Positions 44,041 to 53,855 of a stretch of 60,764 nt of DNA are shown here, in pieces. The notes under the pieces are model-generated. The model did not search any database. It saw nothing but the letters and a program-made list of their open reading frames with translations, and was not told the DNA's origin. Each line of letters starts with the position of its first letter. Within the stretch, counting starts at the first letter, position 1. Both the position numbers and the translations under genes were made by a program. Origin of the DNA: JBFXAN01 sp050184225 (GTDB lineage Bacteria; Chloroflexota; Dehalococcoidia; CAUJGQ01). Location: NCBI GenBank assembly GCA_050184225.1, contig JBFXAN010000020.1, positions 1 through 60,764 of the forward strand. Reading direction: 5' to 3'.

Positions 44041-44169
44041 AATTTGGCGCCTGAGGACGCCATCTCACCCGCCGGCCCGCAGCCGTACTTTACGCAAACC
44101 AGCGCCGCGCTCTGCCGCCGTCTCGGCTAGCATGTTGGTAAGCCAGTCATCCGCTTTGGAGCCGTCAGC

Positions 44170-44760
44170 ATGGTGCTCTCCGACCAGGACATCCGTCGCT
44201 ATATCGAACAGGGCAAGATCCGGATCGACCCGCCGATCGACGAGTCGGTCCAGCTTGGCCCCTGCTCCGTCGATCTGACGCTGGGCAGCAGCTTCGCCGC
44301 CTTCGAGTACAGCCGCCTGCCCTATATCGACACGCGCAAGCCGACCGACGGCCAGGGGATCATGCGCGAGATCGTCGTCGGCGAGGGCGAGCCGTTCGTC
44401 TTGCAACCGGGTGAGCTGGTGCTGGCCTCGACGCGCGAGTCGCTGGAGCTTGCCGACGACCTCCTCGCACGCCTCGAAGGCCGCAGCAGCCTCGCCCGGC
44501 TCGGTATCATCGTCCACGGCACCGCCGGTGTCTTCGATCCCGGCTGGCGGGGCAAGGCCGTGCTCGAGCTCGGCAACCTGGGACGGATGGCCGTCGCCCT
44601 CTATCCGGGGATGCGGATCTGCTCGTTCACCTTCGAGCCGCTCTCTTCCCCCTCAACGCAGCCCTATTGGAAGCGTGCGGCCTCGAAGTACGCCGGCCAG
44701 GAGGGTGCCCAGGCGAGCAGGCTGTGGTCCGATCACGAGGTGTCGACGGACGCGGAGTAA
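44170..44760 (+). CDS. dcd: dCTP deaminase
   Basis: A 196-aa trimeric enzyme making dUTP (or dUMP) from dCTP. Landmarks are MVLSDQDIRRYIEQGKI, GPCSVDLTLGSSFAAF, the phosphate-binding ARLEGRSSLARLGI, and the active-site stretch HGTAGVFDPGWRGKAVLE. A GGAG site precedes the ATG. Whether it also has dUTPase activity cannot be told here. Confidence 0.94.
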   Translation: MVLSDQDIRRYIEQGKIRIDPPIDESVQLGPCSVDLTLGSSFAAFEYSRLPYIDTRKPTDGQGIMREIVVGEGEPFVLQPGELVLASTRESLELADDLLARLEGRSSLARLGIIVHGTAGVFDPGWRGKAVLELGNLGRMAVALYPGMRICSFTFEPLSSPSTQPYWKRAASKYAGQEGAQASRLWSDHEVSTDAE

Positions 44761-45097
44761 CCGATCATCGGCCAATTCCCCGTGCCTGCCGGCGTATCAA
44801 CCAGCAACTCCGTCACCGACTGCGAATCCCCGCGGTCGAGCCATCTGCGGCCGCAGCATGGTGCAGCCGGCAGGTGATACGTGTCCGTAGTTCTTCACTA
44901 CGATGCACCGTGCTATTGTGATGCCGAAGCCGGTCGCCGGCAGTGACCACGCCGCCGGTTGTCCGCACCGGGAACGGCTCGCCGCGCGCGGCCACCTGGA
45001 CGACCAACCAGCCGCCGCGGCGGATGACTCGCCCGCACAGACTCATCACCACACGGCGGGGTCGAAGTCGAATACGTATGTGTGGAGTGCGTCGATC
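44761..45097. other. sdhC: Gene-free leader region before sdhCAB
   Basis: A 337-bp gap that must carry the sdh promoter. No clear -35/-10 pair or operator was found. Only short reading frames without start signals occur. Confidence 0.5.
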
Positions 45098-45835
45098 ATG
45101 AGCAATCCGTCCGTGGCCGTTCGGCGGCCGGTTACCGGCGTCCTCTCCCTCTGGGACACCTCGATCGGCAAGAAGTTCGTGATGGCGATCACGGGTATCG
45201 TCCTCTTCGGCTACGTCGTCCTTCACCTCTGGGGCAACCTCAAGATCTTCGCCGGGCCGGAGTCAATCAACGACTGGGGTAGCTTCCTGCGGGTCTTCGG
45301 CTCCCCCGTCTTCGCCAATGAATGGGTGCTATGGCTGATCCGCATCTTCCTGGGAACGTGCCTCGTCCTTCACATCGTCGCCGCCGTGCAGCTCACCCTC
45401 CGCGACCGGGCGAGCCGGCCCGCCGGCTATGCCGAGTGGAAGAGTCAGGGACTCCGTGGCATCTCCTCGACCTATGCCTCGCGCACGATGCGCTGGACCG
45501 GCGTCCTCGTCCTCCTGTTCATCATCTATCACGTCCTCGACCTGACCACCGGCACGCTCCACCCCGACAACTACGCGCCATTCCATCACGGCGACATCTA
45601 CAGCAACGTAATCGGCGACTTCCGCAACTGGTACATCGCGCTGATCTACATCATCGCCGTGAGCATCCTCGGCCTGCACCTGTACCATGGGATCTGGAGC
45701 TTCTTCCAGACGCTCGGGTGGAACAACTCGCGCACCAACCGTCTGGTGCGAAATCTAGCCCTGATCGTGGCCGTTGCCCTCACCATCGGTAACATCGCTA
45801 TCCCCGTGGCGGTCCTGACCAGGATCATTGAGTGA
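45098..45835 (+). CDS. sdhC: Succinate dehydrogenase cytochrome b subunit (B-type)
   Basis: A 245-aa diheme membrane anchor with five helices. Candidate haem His residues lie in VVLHLWGNLK, LVLHIVAAVQL, IIYHVLDL and GLHLYHGIWSF. It is a single large anchor (no SdhD), typical of B-type complex II. The ATG at 45098 has a GGAG site; the upstream extension is unlike the family. It opens the sdhCAB operon. Confidence 0.93.
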   Translation: MSNPSVAVRRPVTGVLSLWDTSIGKKFVMAITGIVLFGYVVLHLWGNLKIFAGPESINDWGSFLRVFGSPVFANEWVLWLIRIFLGTCLVLHIVAAVQLTLRDRASRPAGYAEWKSQGLRGISSTYASRTMRWTGVLVLLFIIYHVLDLTTGTLHPDNYAPFHHGDIYSNVIGDFRNWYIALIYIIAVSILGLHLYHGIWSFFQTLGWNNSRTNRLVRNLALIVAVALTIGNIAIPVAVLTRIIE

Positions 45836-45856
45836 CAAGCGTGGAGAGGAACGATC

Positions 45857-47842
<1,986 letters not shown>

Positions 47843-47844
47843 CG

Positions 47845-48588
47845 ATGAACCTGACATTGAAGGTGTGGCGGCAGCCGCAGGCGGGCAGCACGGGCGAGTT
47901 CGTCTCCTACCAGGCGACCGGCGTCAGCGAGCACATGTCCTTCCTCGAGATGCTCGACGTCGTCAACGAAGACCTGACGGCGCGGGGTGAAGACCCAATC
48001 GCCTTCGACAGCGACTGCCGCGAAGGGATCTGCGGGACGTGCGGCTTCATGATCAACGGCGTCGCTCACGGCCCGAACCGGGGGACGACCGTCTGCCAGT
48101 TGCACATGCGGTTCTTCAAGGACGGCGATGAGATCGTGCTGGAGCCGTGGCGGGCGTCCGCATTTCCCGTGCTCAAGGATCTGATCACCGATCGAACGGC
48201 GTTTGACCGGATCATCCAGGCGGGCGGCTTCATCTCCGCATCCACCGGCTCCGCGCCGGACGGCAACGCCCTGCCCGTCTCGAAAGAACACGCGGACAAA
48301 GCGATGGACGCCGCCGCCTGCATCGGCTGTGGCGCCTGTGTCGCCGCCTGCCCGAACGGCTCGGCGATGCTCTTCACCTCGGCCAAGGTTGGCCACCTCA
48401 ACCTGCTCCCCCAGGGACAGCCGGAACGCTACCAGCGCGTCCGGAACATGGTCGCCCAGCAGGACGCCGAAGGCTTCGGCCACTGTAGCAACCACGGCGA
48501 ATGCCAGGCTGTCTGCCCGAAAGAGATCCCGATCGCCTTCATCGCCATGCTCAACCGCGACCTGATGAAAGCTGCGTTCCACGGATAG
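47845..48588 (+). CDS. sdhB: Succinate dehydrogenase iron-sulfur subunit
   Basis: A 247-aa subunit. The [2Fe-2S] cluster is in DCREGICGTCGFM. The [4Fe-4S] and [3Fe-4S] cysteines are in CIGCGACVAACPN and CSNHGECQAVCPKEIP. It passes electrons from SdhA to the quinone site near SdhC. The stop is followed directly by a family A repeat, and the extended ABC ATPase frame overlaps its last 38 bases on the other strand. Confidence 0.97.
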   Translation: MNLTLKVWRQPQAGSTGEFVSYQATGVSEHMSFLEMLDVVNEDLTARGEDPIAFDSDCREGICGTCGFMINGVAHGPNRGTTVCQLHMRFFKDGDEIVLEPWRASAFPVLKDLITDRTAFDRIIQAGGFISASTGSAPDGNALPVSKEHADKAMDAAACIGCGACVAACPNGSAMLFTSAKVGHLNLLPQGQPERYQRVRNMVAQQDAEGFGHCSNHGECQAVCPKEIPIAFIAMLNRDLMKAAFHG

Positions 48589-49411
48589 ACCTAACCCCCC
48601 GGCCCCCTTCCCTCGCAGGGAAGGGGGAGTCCTCTTCGGCGATGGTGGGATTATCGCCAACGACGACACTGCCGGACGAGATACTGGCACACCACCGTCG
48701 AGCGAGTCTCCCCCATCCCAGCGAGGGAACGGGGCCGGGGGGGTAGGGATGTTGCAGCACGCCGTCGTGCAAGACAAACACACCGTAGCTCCACGCTGCC
48801 ATCTCCCGGTCATGGGTAACCATCACCGCCAGCTTGCCCCGGCCCTTCACCTCGTCGCGGAGGAGCTGCACCACCTGGCGGCCACGCTCTGAGTCGAGGC
48901 TGGCGGTCGGCTCGTCGACCAGTACAAGGTCGGGGTCGTTCATCAGGGCGCGGGCGATCGCGACCCGCTGGCGTTCGCCGCCGCTCAGTTCGGTGGCGAG
49001 GGCACGGGCGCGGGTGGTGAGGCCCATCTCGTCGAGCAGTTGGTCGGCCCGGCGAGCGTCGCCGCGACCGCCGATCGCCCGCATCACGAGCAGGTTCTCG
49101 CGGGCGGTGAGGAAGGGGAGCAGGTTGTTCGCCTGGAAGACGTAGCCGACGCGGGCGCGACGGTACTCCGCCCGCGCGCCCGCGCTCAGCGTGCCGATCT
49201 CGCGGCCGTCCACCTCGATGCTGCCGCGCGTTGGGGTGAGCAGCCCGCCGAGCATCGCCAGCAGTGAGGTCTTGCCCGACCCGCTCGGTCCGACGATCGC
49301 GATGAATTCGCCCGCGTCAGCTGTCAGTGAGACATCGCGCACCGCCTCGACCGTCTGGTCGCCGGTGCCATACACCTTCCACAGGTTCGATGTGCAGAGT
49401 GTCGCCGTCAT
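48551..49411 (-). CDS. MacB/LolD-type ABC transporter ATPase with repeat-derived tail
   Basis: A 286-aa ATPase. Walker A VGPSGSGKTSLL, Q-loop VFQANNLLPFL, signature LSGGERQRVAIARAL, Walker B LVLVDEPTASLD and the H-loop MVTHDREMA are all intact. Homology ends near VFVLHDGVLQH. About 55 further residues (HPYPPGPVPSLGW, then EDSPFPAREGG) come from reading through a family A element and into the end of sdhB. Operon with the FtsX-like permease and TetR genes. Confidence 0.92.
   Translation of the reverse strand: MTATLCTSNLWKVYGTGDQTVEAVRDVSLTADAGEFIAIVGPSGSGKTSLLAMLGGLLTPTRGSIEVDGREIGTLSAGARAEYRRARVGYVFQANNLLPFLTARENLLVMRAIGGRGDARRADQLLDEMGLTTRARALATELSGGERQRVAIARALMNDPDLVLVDEPTASLDSERGRQVVQLLRDEVKGRGKLAVMVTHDREMAAWSYGVFVLHDGVLQHPYPPGPVPSLGWGRLARRWCASISSGSVVVGDNPTIAEEDSPFPAREGGRGVRSIRGTQLSSGRG
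48589..48749. repeat. Family A dispersed element, copy 4
   Basis: A 161-bp element from ACCTAACCCCCCGGCCCC to GGGGCCGGGGGGGTAGGGA. The right arm is more diverged than in the other copies. The interior CTGCCGGACGAGATACTGGC matches copy 1. It lies between sdhB and the ABC ATPase and is translated in the ATPase frame. Confidence 0.9.
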
Positions 49412-49433
49412 CGATCGTGCTTCCCGTCCTCGA

Positions 49434-50537
49434 CTACTGTTGCTGTCCGAGCGCGATCAGCGGGTCGACGCGCACCACCTGGCGGGCGCAGATCAGCGCG
49501 CCGACGATCGCCGTCACCAGCAACGCCACCACCGTCGTCACAATGCTGCCGGTGGTGAAGCCGATCGGCACGACATCGCCGCCCGCCTCGATCGCCCGAT
49601 CGGTGAGAAACGCGAGCGGCACCGCCACGGCGAGGCCGATCAGCGCCACGGCCACAACCTGTATGAGCAACTGACGGACGATGAAGCCACTGCTCGCCCC
49701 CACGGCCTTGAGCACGCCGATCTGCCCCACCTTCTGCAGCGTCAGCACGAAGAAGAAGGCGCCGATCACCAGCGCGCCGATCACGTAGCCGAGGACCCGC
49801 AGCGACGCGACCGTCGATGCCTGCCCGGCGACGCCCTCGATGTTGGCGAAGGCAGTCGCCTTGTCGACGATGTCGAAGCCGTCGCGGACGCCGGTGAGGT
49901 CCGTGCCTTGCAGCAGGATGATGCTCGCCGCCGGACGCTCGACCCCGGCCGGCGGGCCGTACTTGAGGTCGAGCACGCTCTCTCGCAGTCCGTAGAGCAC
50001 CGGTTGGAAGAAGAAGGCGCCCTGGTCGATTGCGCCCGCGATCTCGTATTCGACGCTCGCCAGCCGGTGCTCGATCGTGACGCTGTCGCCGACCTTCAAC
50101 CCGGACGAATCGAGAAAGCGGCGGTCGGCCAGGACGGCGCGGCTGTCGGAGGTGGTCAGCCGCCGCCCTTCAATGACCGCCGGCTCGCCGATCGTCTCCG
50201 GATCGTAGCCGAGCAGGGCGGCCGACTCGACGGCGCCATCGGCGTCGCGGTAGGTGGCGGCGGTGTAGGCGAGCGGACCGCTGGCGGTGACGCCGGGCAG
50301 GTCGCCTGCCTGCTCGACCGCCGCCGCGCTCAGTTCGGAGCGGAGGATACTGCGGCCGGCGGTGTCGGCGTAGGCGATCGCGTCGGCGTCGAAGCGGCGC
50401 ACGGCGCTGCCGGCGAGATCGTTCAGCCCGACGCCGAGGCCGTCGATCATCAGCACGAGGTAGGCGATCAGGGTGAAGATCGCGGCGACGAGTGCGAATT
50501 GCAGCGAGCGCCGGCGCATTTCGAGCAGGCCGATCAT
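49434..50537 (-). CDS. FtsX/MacB-like ABC permease
   Basis: A 367-aa protein. One N-terminal helix (FALVAAIFTLIAYLVLMI) is followed by a large outside domain (about 40-240) and then three C-terminal helices (VLGYVIGALVIGAFFFVLTL; LIQVVAVALIGLAVAVPLAF; IVTTVVALLVTAIVGALI). This is the FtsX/MacB topology. With the ATPase, it would act in lipid or drug extraction by mechanical force. Its start overlaps the TetR stop in ATGA. Confidence 0.9.
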   Translation of the reverse strand: MIGLLEMRRRSLQFALVAAIFTLIAYLVLMIDGLGVGLNDLAGSAVRRFDADAIAYADTAGRSILRSELSAAAVEQAGDLPGVTASGPLAYTAATYRDADGAVESAALLGYDPETIGEPAVIEGRRLTTSDSRAVLADRRFLDSSGLKVGDSVTIEHRLASVEYEIAGAIDQGAFFFQPVLYGLRESVLDLKYGPPAGVERPAASIILLQGTDLTGVRDGFDIVDKATAFANIEGVAGQASTVASLRVLGYVIGALVIGAFFFVLTLQKVGQIGVLKAVGASSGFIVRQLLIQVVAVALIGLAVAVPLAFLTDRAIEAGGDVVPIGFTTGSIVTTVVALLVTAIVGALICARQVVRVDPLIALGQQQ

Positions 50538-51145
50538 GCAGTGTCTCCGGTTCGGTCCGCTGTCGCCGGTGTCAGCCCGGCGAGCAGCACGTCAAGGTAG
50601 GCGGGCACCGTCGCTGCCGGCGTCCGCGGGAAATAGTCAGGCATGACGTCACGCATCAGCGCGTCGCCGAGCAGTGCGCCGAGCAGCAGCTGTGTGCCCA
50701 CCAGCGGATCGACCTCGGCGCGGAGCAGTCCCGCATCGCGCGCATGGACGACATAGCGATGTACCTCGTCGTAGACGTGCGCGGTCGTCAGCAGTAGATA
50801 GCGATCGAGCGAGGGATTGTGACCCCACTCGCCGAGCGCCGTACGATGCGCCTGCCGGCTGGCGAGGACGCCCTCGAGGACGATGGTCGCGTAGGCGCTG
50901 AGTTCGCCGCGCACATCGCGCGGCTGAGCCGGTAGCGCCCTCGCGGCAAGCGCGGCGATCGTCCGGTCGGACGCGTGCCGCAGCGCGGCGACGATCAGCG
51001 CGTCCTTCGTCGGGAACCGCCGAAACAATGTCACCTCGTTGACACCGGCCGCCTCGGCGATGCGGCGGGTCGTGGCGCCACGAAAACCGGTCTCGGCAAA
51101 GACCCGAGCCGCCGCGTCGAGGATGCGCTCTTCCGTCTCGTCCAT
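50534..51145 (-). CDS. TetR-family regulator
   Basis: A 203-aa repressor. The N-terminal helix-turn-helix is ILDAAARVFAETGFRGATTR then IAEAAGVNEVTLFRRFPTK. The ligand-binding C-terminal part is helical. It is the first gene of the operon with the permease and ATPase. A palindrome 19 bases upstream is the likely self-operator. No ribosome site is clear. Confidence 0.92.
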   Translation of the reverse strand: MDETEERILDAAARVFAETGFRGATTRRIAEAAGVNEVTLFRRFPTKDALIVAALRHASDRTIAALAARALPAQPRDVRGELSAYATIVLEGVLASRQAHRTALGEWGHNPSLDRYLLLTTAHVYDEVHRYVVHARDAGLLRAEVDPLVGTQLLLGALLGDALMRDVMPDYFPRTPAATVPAYLDVLLAGLTPATADRTGDTA

Positions 51146-51163
51146 ATACGACGACCATATGCG

Positions 51164-51177
51164 TGCAAGTACTTACA
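51164..51177. promoter_or_regulatory. TetR operator-like palindrome
   Basis: TGCAAGTACTTACA is a 14-bp palindrome with one mismatch per half, similar to the TGTAAGTA-type sites of AcrR-like repressors. It lies 19 bases before the TetR start and about 73 bases before the divergent VTT gene, so it may control both. Confidence 0.65.
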
Positions 51178-51249
51178 TACAAGGTCGGTTTCCGTCACGC
51201 CGCTGGTTTCGGCGGACTCGCGAGCTTGCTCTGACGGCGCTGTCATGCC

Positions 51250-52065
51250 ATGTCTCTTCTTACGTCCCTCTTAGATTCCCCGGCGACACTCGAAGAAGAG
51301 GCATACCGCCTCCTGAAGGTTGTCGCCATGCAGATGCCCGTAACCCAAGGGCAATACTCTCCGCTATCGCTCCGCTGGTCGTGGCTGGTCGCGGCCGGAC
51401 TGACGTTGGTGGCGGTCGCCCTGGGATTCCTCGCGGTCCCAAACCCGCGTGACGTCGTCGCGGCGGTTTCCATCCTCAGCGATTGGTTGAATGCCGGTGG
51501 TCTCCGTGATGCCCTGCACCCTCTCGGGATCTGGGCGCCGGTCGTATACATGCTCGTTCAGGCGACGCAGGTGCTCGTGCCGTTCCTGCCGGGCGCGCCC
51601 GTCACCTTCGCCGGTGTGCTGCTGTTCGGCTGGCAGGCCGGTCTGTTCCTGAGCATGGTGGGGTTCATGCTCGGGTCGGCACTGCAGTTCGCCGCGGTGC
51701 GGCGCTGGGGCCGGCCCCTCGTCGTGCGTCTGGCCGGTGAGGAGATCGTGTCGCGGTCGGCGGGAAAGCTCGACCCACGCGGCTGGTGGTTGCTCGCCGC
51801 CTTCCTCGTGCCGTTTGCGCCCGCCGACGCCTTCAGCGCCCTGGCCGCCCTCTCGCCGATCTCCTTCCGTCGCTTCCTGCTGGTCAGTTTCCTCGGCCGC
51901 CTGCCATGGGCAGCGGGCACGGTGCTGCTGGCGGCCGGCCTGATCAGCGGCTCCATCGCCTCGTGGGCAGCGGCGGGACTCGCCCTGGTGGCGCTCGCGG
52001 CGGTTGGCATCGCCTACCGGCTACGGTCGGGGCGTGCCACCAGCGGGTCGGCAGCCTGCCCGTGA
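51250..52065 (+). CDS. TVP38/TMEM64 (VTT) family membrane protein
   Basis: A 271-aa protein with about six helices. The VTT core is GIWAPVVYMLVQATQVLVPF, the re-entrant segment PGAPVTFAGVLLFGWQAG, then GSALQFAAVRRWGRPL, LVPFAPADAFSALAALSP and the final helix. Family members are lipid scramblase-like or membrane-homeostasis proteins. The first 40 residues are non-conserved, so a start at a later Met (MQMPVTQ or nearby) is possible. Confidence 0.85.
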   Translation: MSLLTSLLDSPATLEEEAYRLLKVVAMQMPVTQGQYSPLSLRWSWLVAAGLTLVAVALGFLAVPNPRDVVAAVSILSDWLNAGGLRDALHPLGIWAPVVYMLVQATQVLVPFLPGAPVTFAGVLLFGWQAGLFLSMVGFMLGSALQFAAVRRWGRPLVVRLAGEEIVSRSAGKLDPRGWWLLAAFLVPFAPADAFSALAALSPISFRRFLLVSFLGRLPWAAGTVLLAAGLISGSIASWAAAGLALVALAAVGIAYRLRSGRATSGSAACP

Positions 52066-52143
52066 CCGCCGCCTTGTCCTAACGTGTTATGTCGTCTACG
52101 CTGCCCGCACCGGTCGGTTGCCTAGTTTCCAGGAGTGCCCTTC

Positions 52144-52377
52144 ATGCCTCGCGCCCTCACCCGAGATGAGCAGGCGATCCTTGCTCGCCTCCGCCGCTCC
52201 GCGTCCTCGCATCCCATTCCAGAGCTTGCCGCCGAGTTGGAGCTGAGCGCCGAGCAGGCGCAGGCGGCCTGTGAGTACCTCGTCGAGCGCGGGCTCCTCC
52301 GGGCGACGATCTATGCGGTCGCGGTACCGAAGTCGACCGGAACCGCCCCACCGGTCGCCGCCGCGCCTGCCGTCTAG
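52144..52377 (+). CDS. Small winged-helix protein
   Basis: A 77-aa protein starting MPRALTRDEQ with an AGGAG site 9 bases upstream. It has a MarR/winged-helix-like pattern (ILARLRRSASSHPIPELAAE then LELSAEQAQAACEYLVERGL) and a short Ala/Pro tail. It is a possible regulator. No family was matched. Confidence 0.65.
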   Translation: MPRALTRDEQAILARLRRSASSHPIPELAAELELSAEQAQAACEYLVERGLLRATIYAVAVPKSTGTAPPVAAAPAV

Positions 52378-52385
52378 CCGCAACG

Positions 52386-52453
52386 TTTCATCACCAGAAC
52401 ACGAAGACACCAGGTTCAATCACGGCTTGGCGTCTTGATGCCTTGGCGATGAA
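52386..52453. repeat. Family D inverted repeat, copy 2
   Basis: The left arm TTCATCACCAGAACACGAAG at 52386-52413 and the right arm GGCTTGGCGTCTTGATGCC at 52424-52453 are imperfect complements. It is related to 12169-12231. The right arm supplies the last 10 codons and stop of the minus-strand gene at 52420. Confidence 0.75.
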
Positions 52454-52950
52454 TCATCCGCGTGGAGGTACGGCGCCATCGCGCGGCAGAGGCGGTCCGG
52501 ATCGCGCGAGCCAATCACGATGCGCCGTCCGTTGGTGAGTGTCAGCTCTACGCCGCGGTTGCCGCTGACGGTGTAGGCGCGACGGCCACCAAAACCCCAG
52601 CGCAAGCCCCAGCCGCCGAACTCGGCCAGCGGCCGGTAGATGATCGCTTGGGCGCCGGCGACCTGCTCCCAGGGGATGCGCCGGCCCGGAAACGGCCAGA
52701 AGCGAAGTTCGAGGCCGTCTCGGCTCACGGTGGTTGTCAGGGCGAGCGCGCCGAACATCACGGGGAAGCCGACGCCGAATATCAGCCAGGGAACGATGAA
52801 ACCCGCGACCGACCCCTCGTCGGACACCAACGCCTGTATGAACAGGAACCAGAAGAGAAGGGTGATACCACCCACGATCACCCAGAGGAAGGGCTGACGA
52901 AAGCGTTGGACTTCGCGGTCGGTGTTCGTCTGGCTCACGTTCTTCGGCAC
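52420..52950 (-). CDS. Membrane protein with PH-like domain (DUF6141-like)
   Basis: A 176-aa protein. REVQRFRQPFLW is followed by two helices (VIVGGITLLFWFLFIQALV; FIVPWLIFGVGFPVMFGALA), then a PH-like beta domain (TTTVSRDGLELRFWPFPGRR and GVELTLTNGRRIVIGSRDPD). The pattern recalls DUF6141; the function is unknown. The tail SSPRHQDAKP is translated family D repeat. Confidence 0.72.
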   Translation of the reverse strand: MPKNVSQTNTDREVQRFRQPFLWVIVGGITLLFWFLFIQALVSDEGSVAGFIVPWLIFGVGFPVMFGALALTTTVSRDGLELRFWPFPGRRIPWEQVAGAQAIIYRPLAEFGGWGLRWGFGGRRAYTVSGNRGVELTLTNGRRIVIGSRDPDRLCRAMAPYLHADDSSPRHQDAKP

Positions 52951-53007
52951 TGCAAGTGATGGGATGCAGTATGGCAGACACGACGCTGATCGTGTCGACC
53001 GTTGTGC

Positions 53008-53835
53008 TCATGAAACGACATCGGTCTGTGGGGCCGTGACGCGGAGAAGGGTCAGCAGCTCGTGCTGGAGTTCGGCGTTGGCGCTGGCGACGAGCGTGTC
53101 AGATTGGATGGACCACGGCCGGCCCTCGTAGTCCGAGATCACGCCGCCCGCTTCGGTGATGAGCAAAGTGCCCGCGGCGGCGTGAAGGGCTGGAACCCAC
53201 ATCTGAACGCAGGCGGCGATGCGTCCCGCTGCTAGATAGACCGCCGGCAATGTCGTTCCGAACGAGCGACAGTACCACCGGTCCGCGCGGATCACGGCGG
53301 CGGTGAACCGGGCGGCGTGCTCACGGCGGGGGCCTTTCGACGTGCCGTCCTCGACGACAATCGCGCGGCTCTCGTCACTGGCCGTGAGCCGGCGGAGCGT
53401 GCCATCCCTCACCGCCCAGGCGCCCCGGCCCTGCTCCGCGATCACGATCTCGCCCGTCGACGGATCACCGACGACGGCAATTGTGACCTGCCCGCACTCG
53501 ACCAATGCGCCATTCACGCAGTACAGCGGGATTCCGGAGGCGAAGTTCCTGGTGCCGCAGATTGGATCGACGAGCCAGAACGCCGTGCCATCGCCCGGCG
53601 CCTCCCCGCCCAACTCCTCTCCGACAACCGGCAAACCGAGCGTGCCGGTCAAGTGCTCGCGAATCAGATCTTCGACGGCGATGTCGGCCGCGGTCACCAG
53701 ATCACGCTCGCCCTTCGATGAGATGCCTTCTGGCCCGACGCCGTTCGCGGCAAGCCTCAGCGCGCTCTCCACAGCCTCAAATGCACATTGCGTCTCAGGC
53801 CGGAATTGCTGGATGGCCGTCAGATCGTTGGTCAT
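53008..53835 (-). CDS. Inositol-monophosphatase-like protein with altered metal site
   Basis: A 275-aa member of the IMPase/FBPase fold. DLVTAADIAVEDLI, PVVGEELGG and WLVDPICGTRNFASGIP are clear. In active IMPases the last motif is DPIDGT, so a metal-binding Asp is Cys here. The later W-D-x-A-A-G motif reads ALHAAAGTLLITEAGG, with the metal/substrate Asp as His. It may be a divergent subfamily with another substrate, or inactive. An IS481 element starts 20 bases before its start codon, so little of its own promoter region is left. Confidence 0.85.
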   Translation of the reverse strand: MTNDLTAIQQFRPETQCAFEAVESALRLAANGVGPEGISSKGERDLVTAADIAVEDLIREHLTGTLGLPVVGEELGGEAPGDGTAFWLVDPICGTRNFASGIPLYCVNGALVECGQVTIAVVGDPSTGEIVIAEQGRGAWAVRDGTLRRLTASDESRAIVVEDGTSKGPRREHAARFTAAVIRADRWYCRSFGTTLPAVYLAAGRIAACVQMWVPALHAAAGTLLITEAGGVISDYEGRPWSIQSDTLVASANAELQHELLTLLRVTAPQTDVVS

Positions 53836-53855
53836 GGGCGAAGTCTACCAACAGG

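Noticed and set aside
49191..50600. Plus-strand frame across the ABC operon
   Set aside because: Shadow of the FtsX-like permease and ATPase genes.
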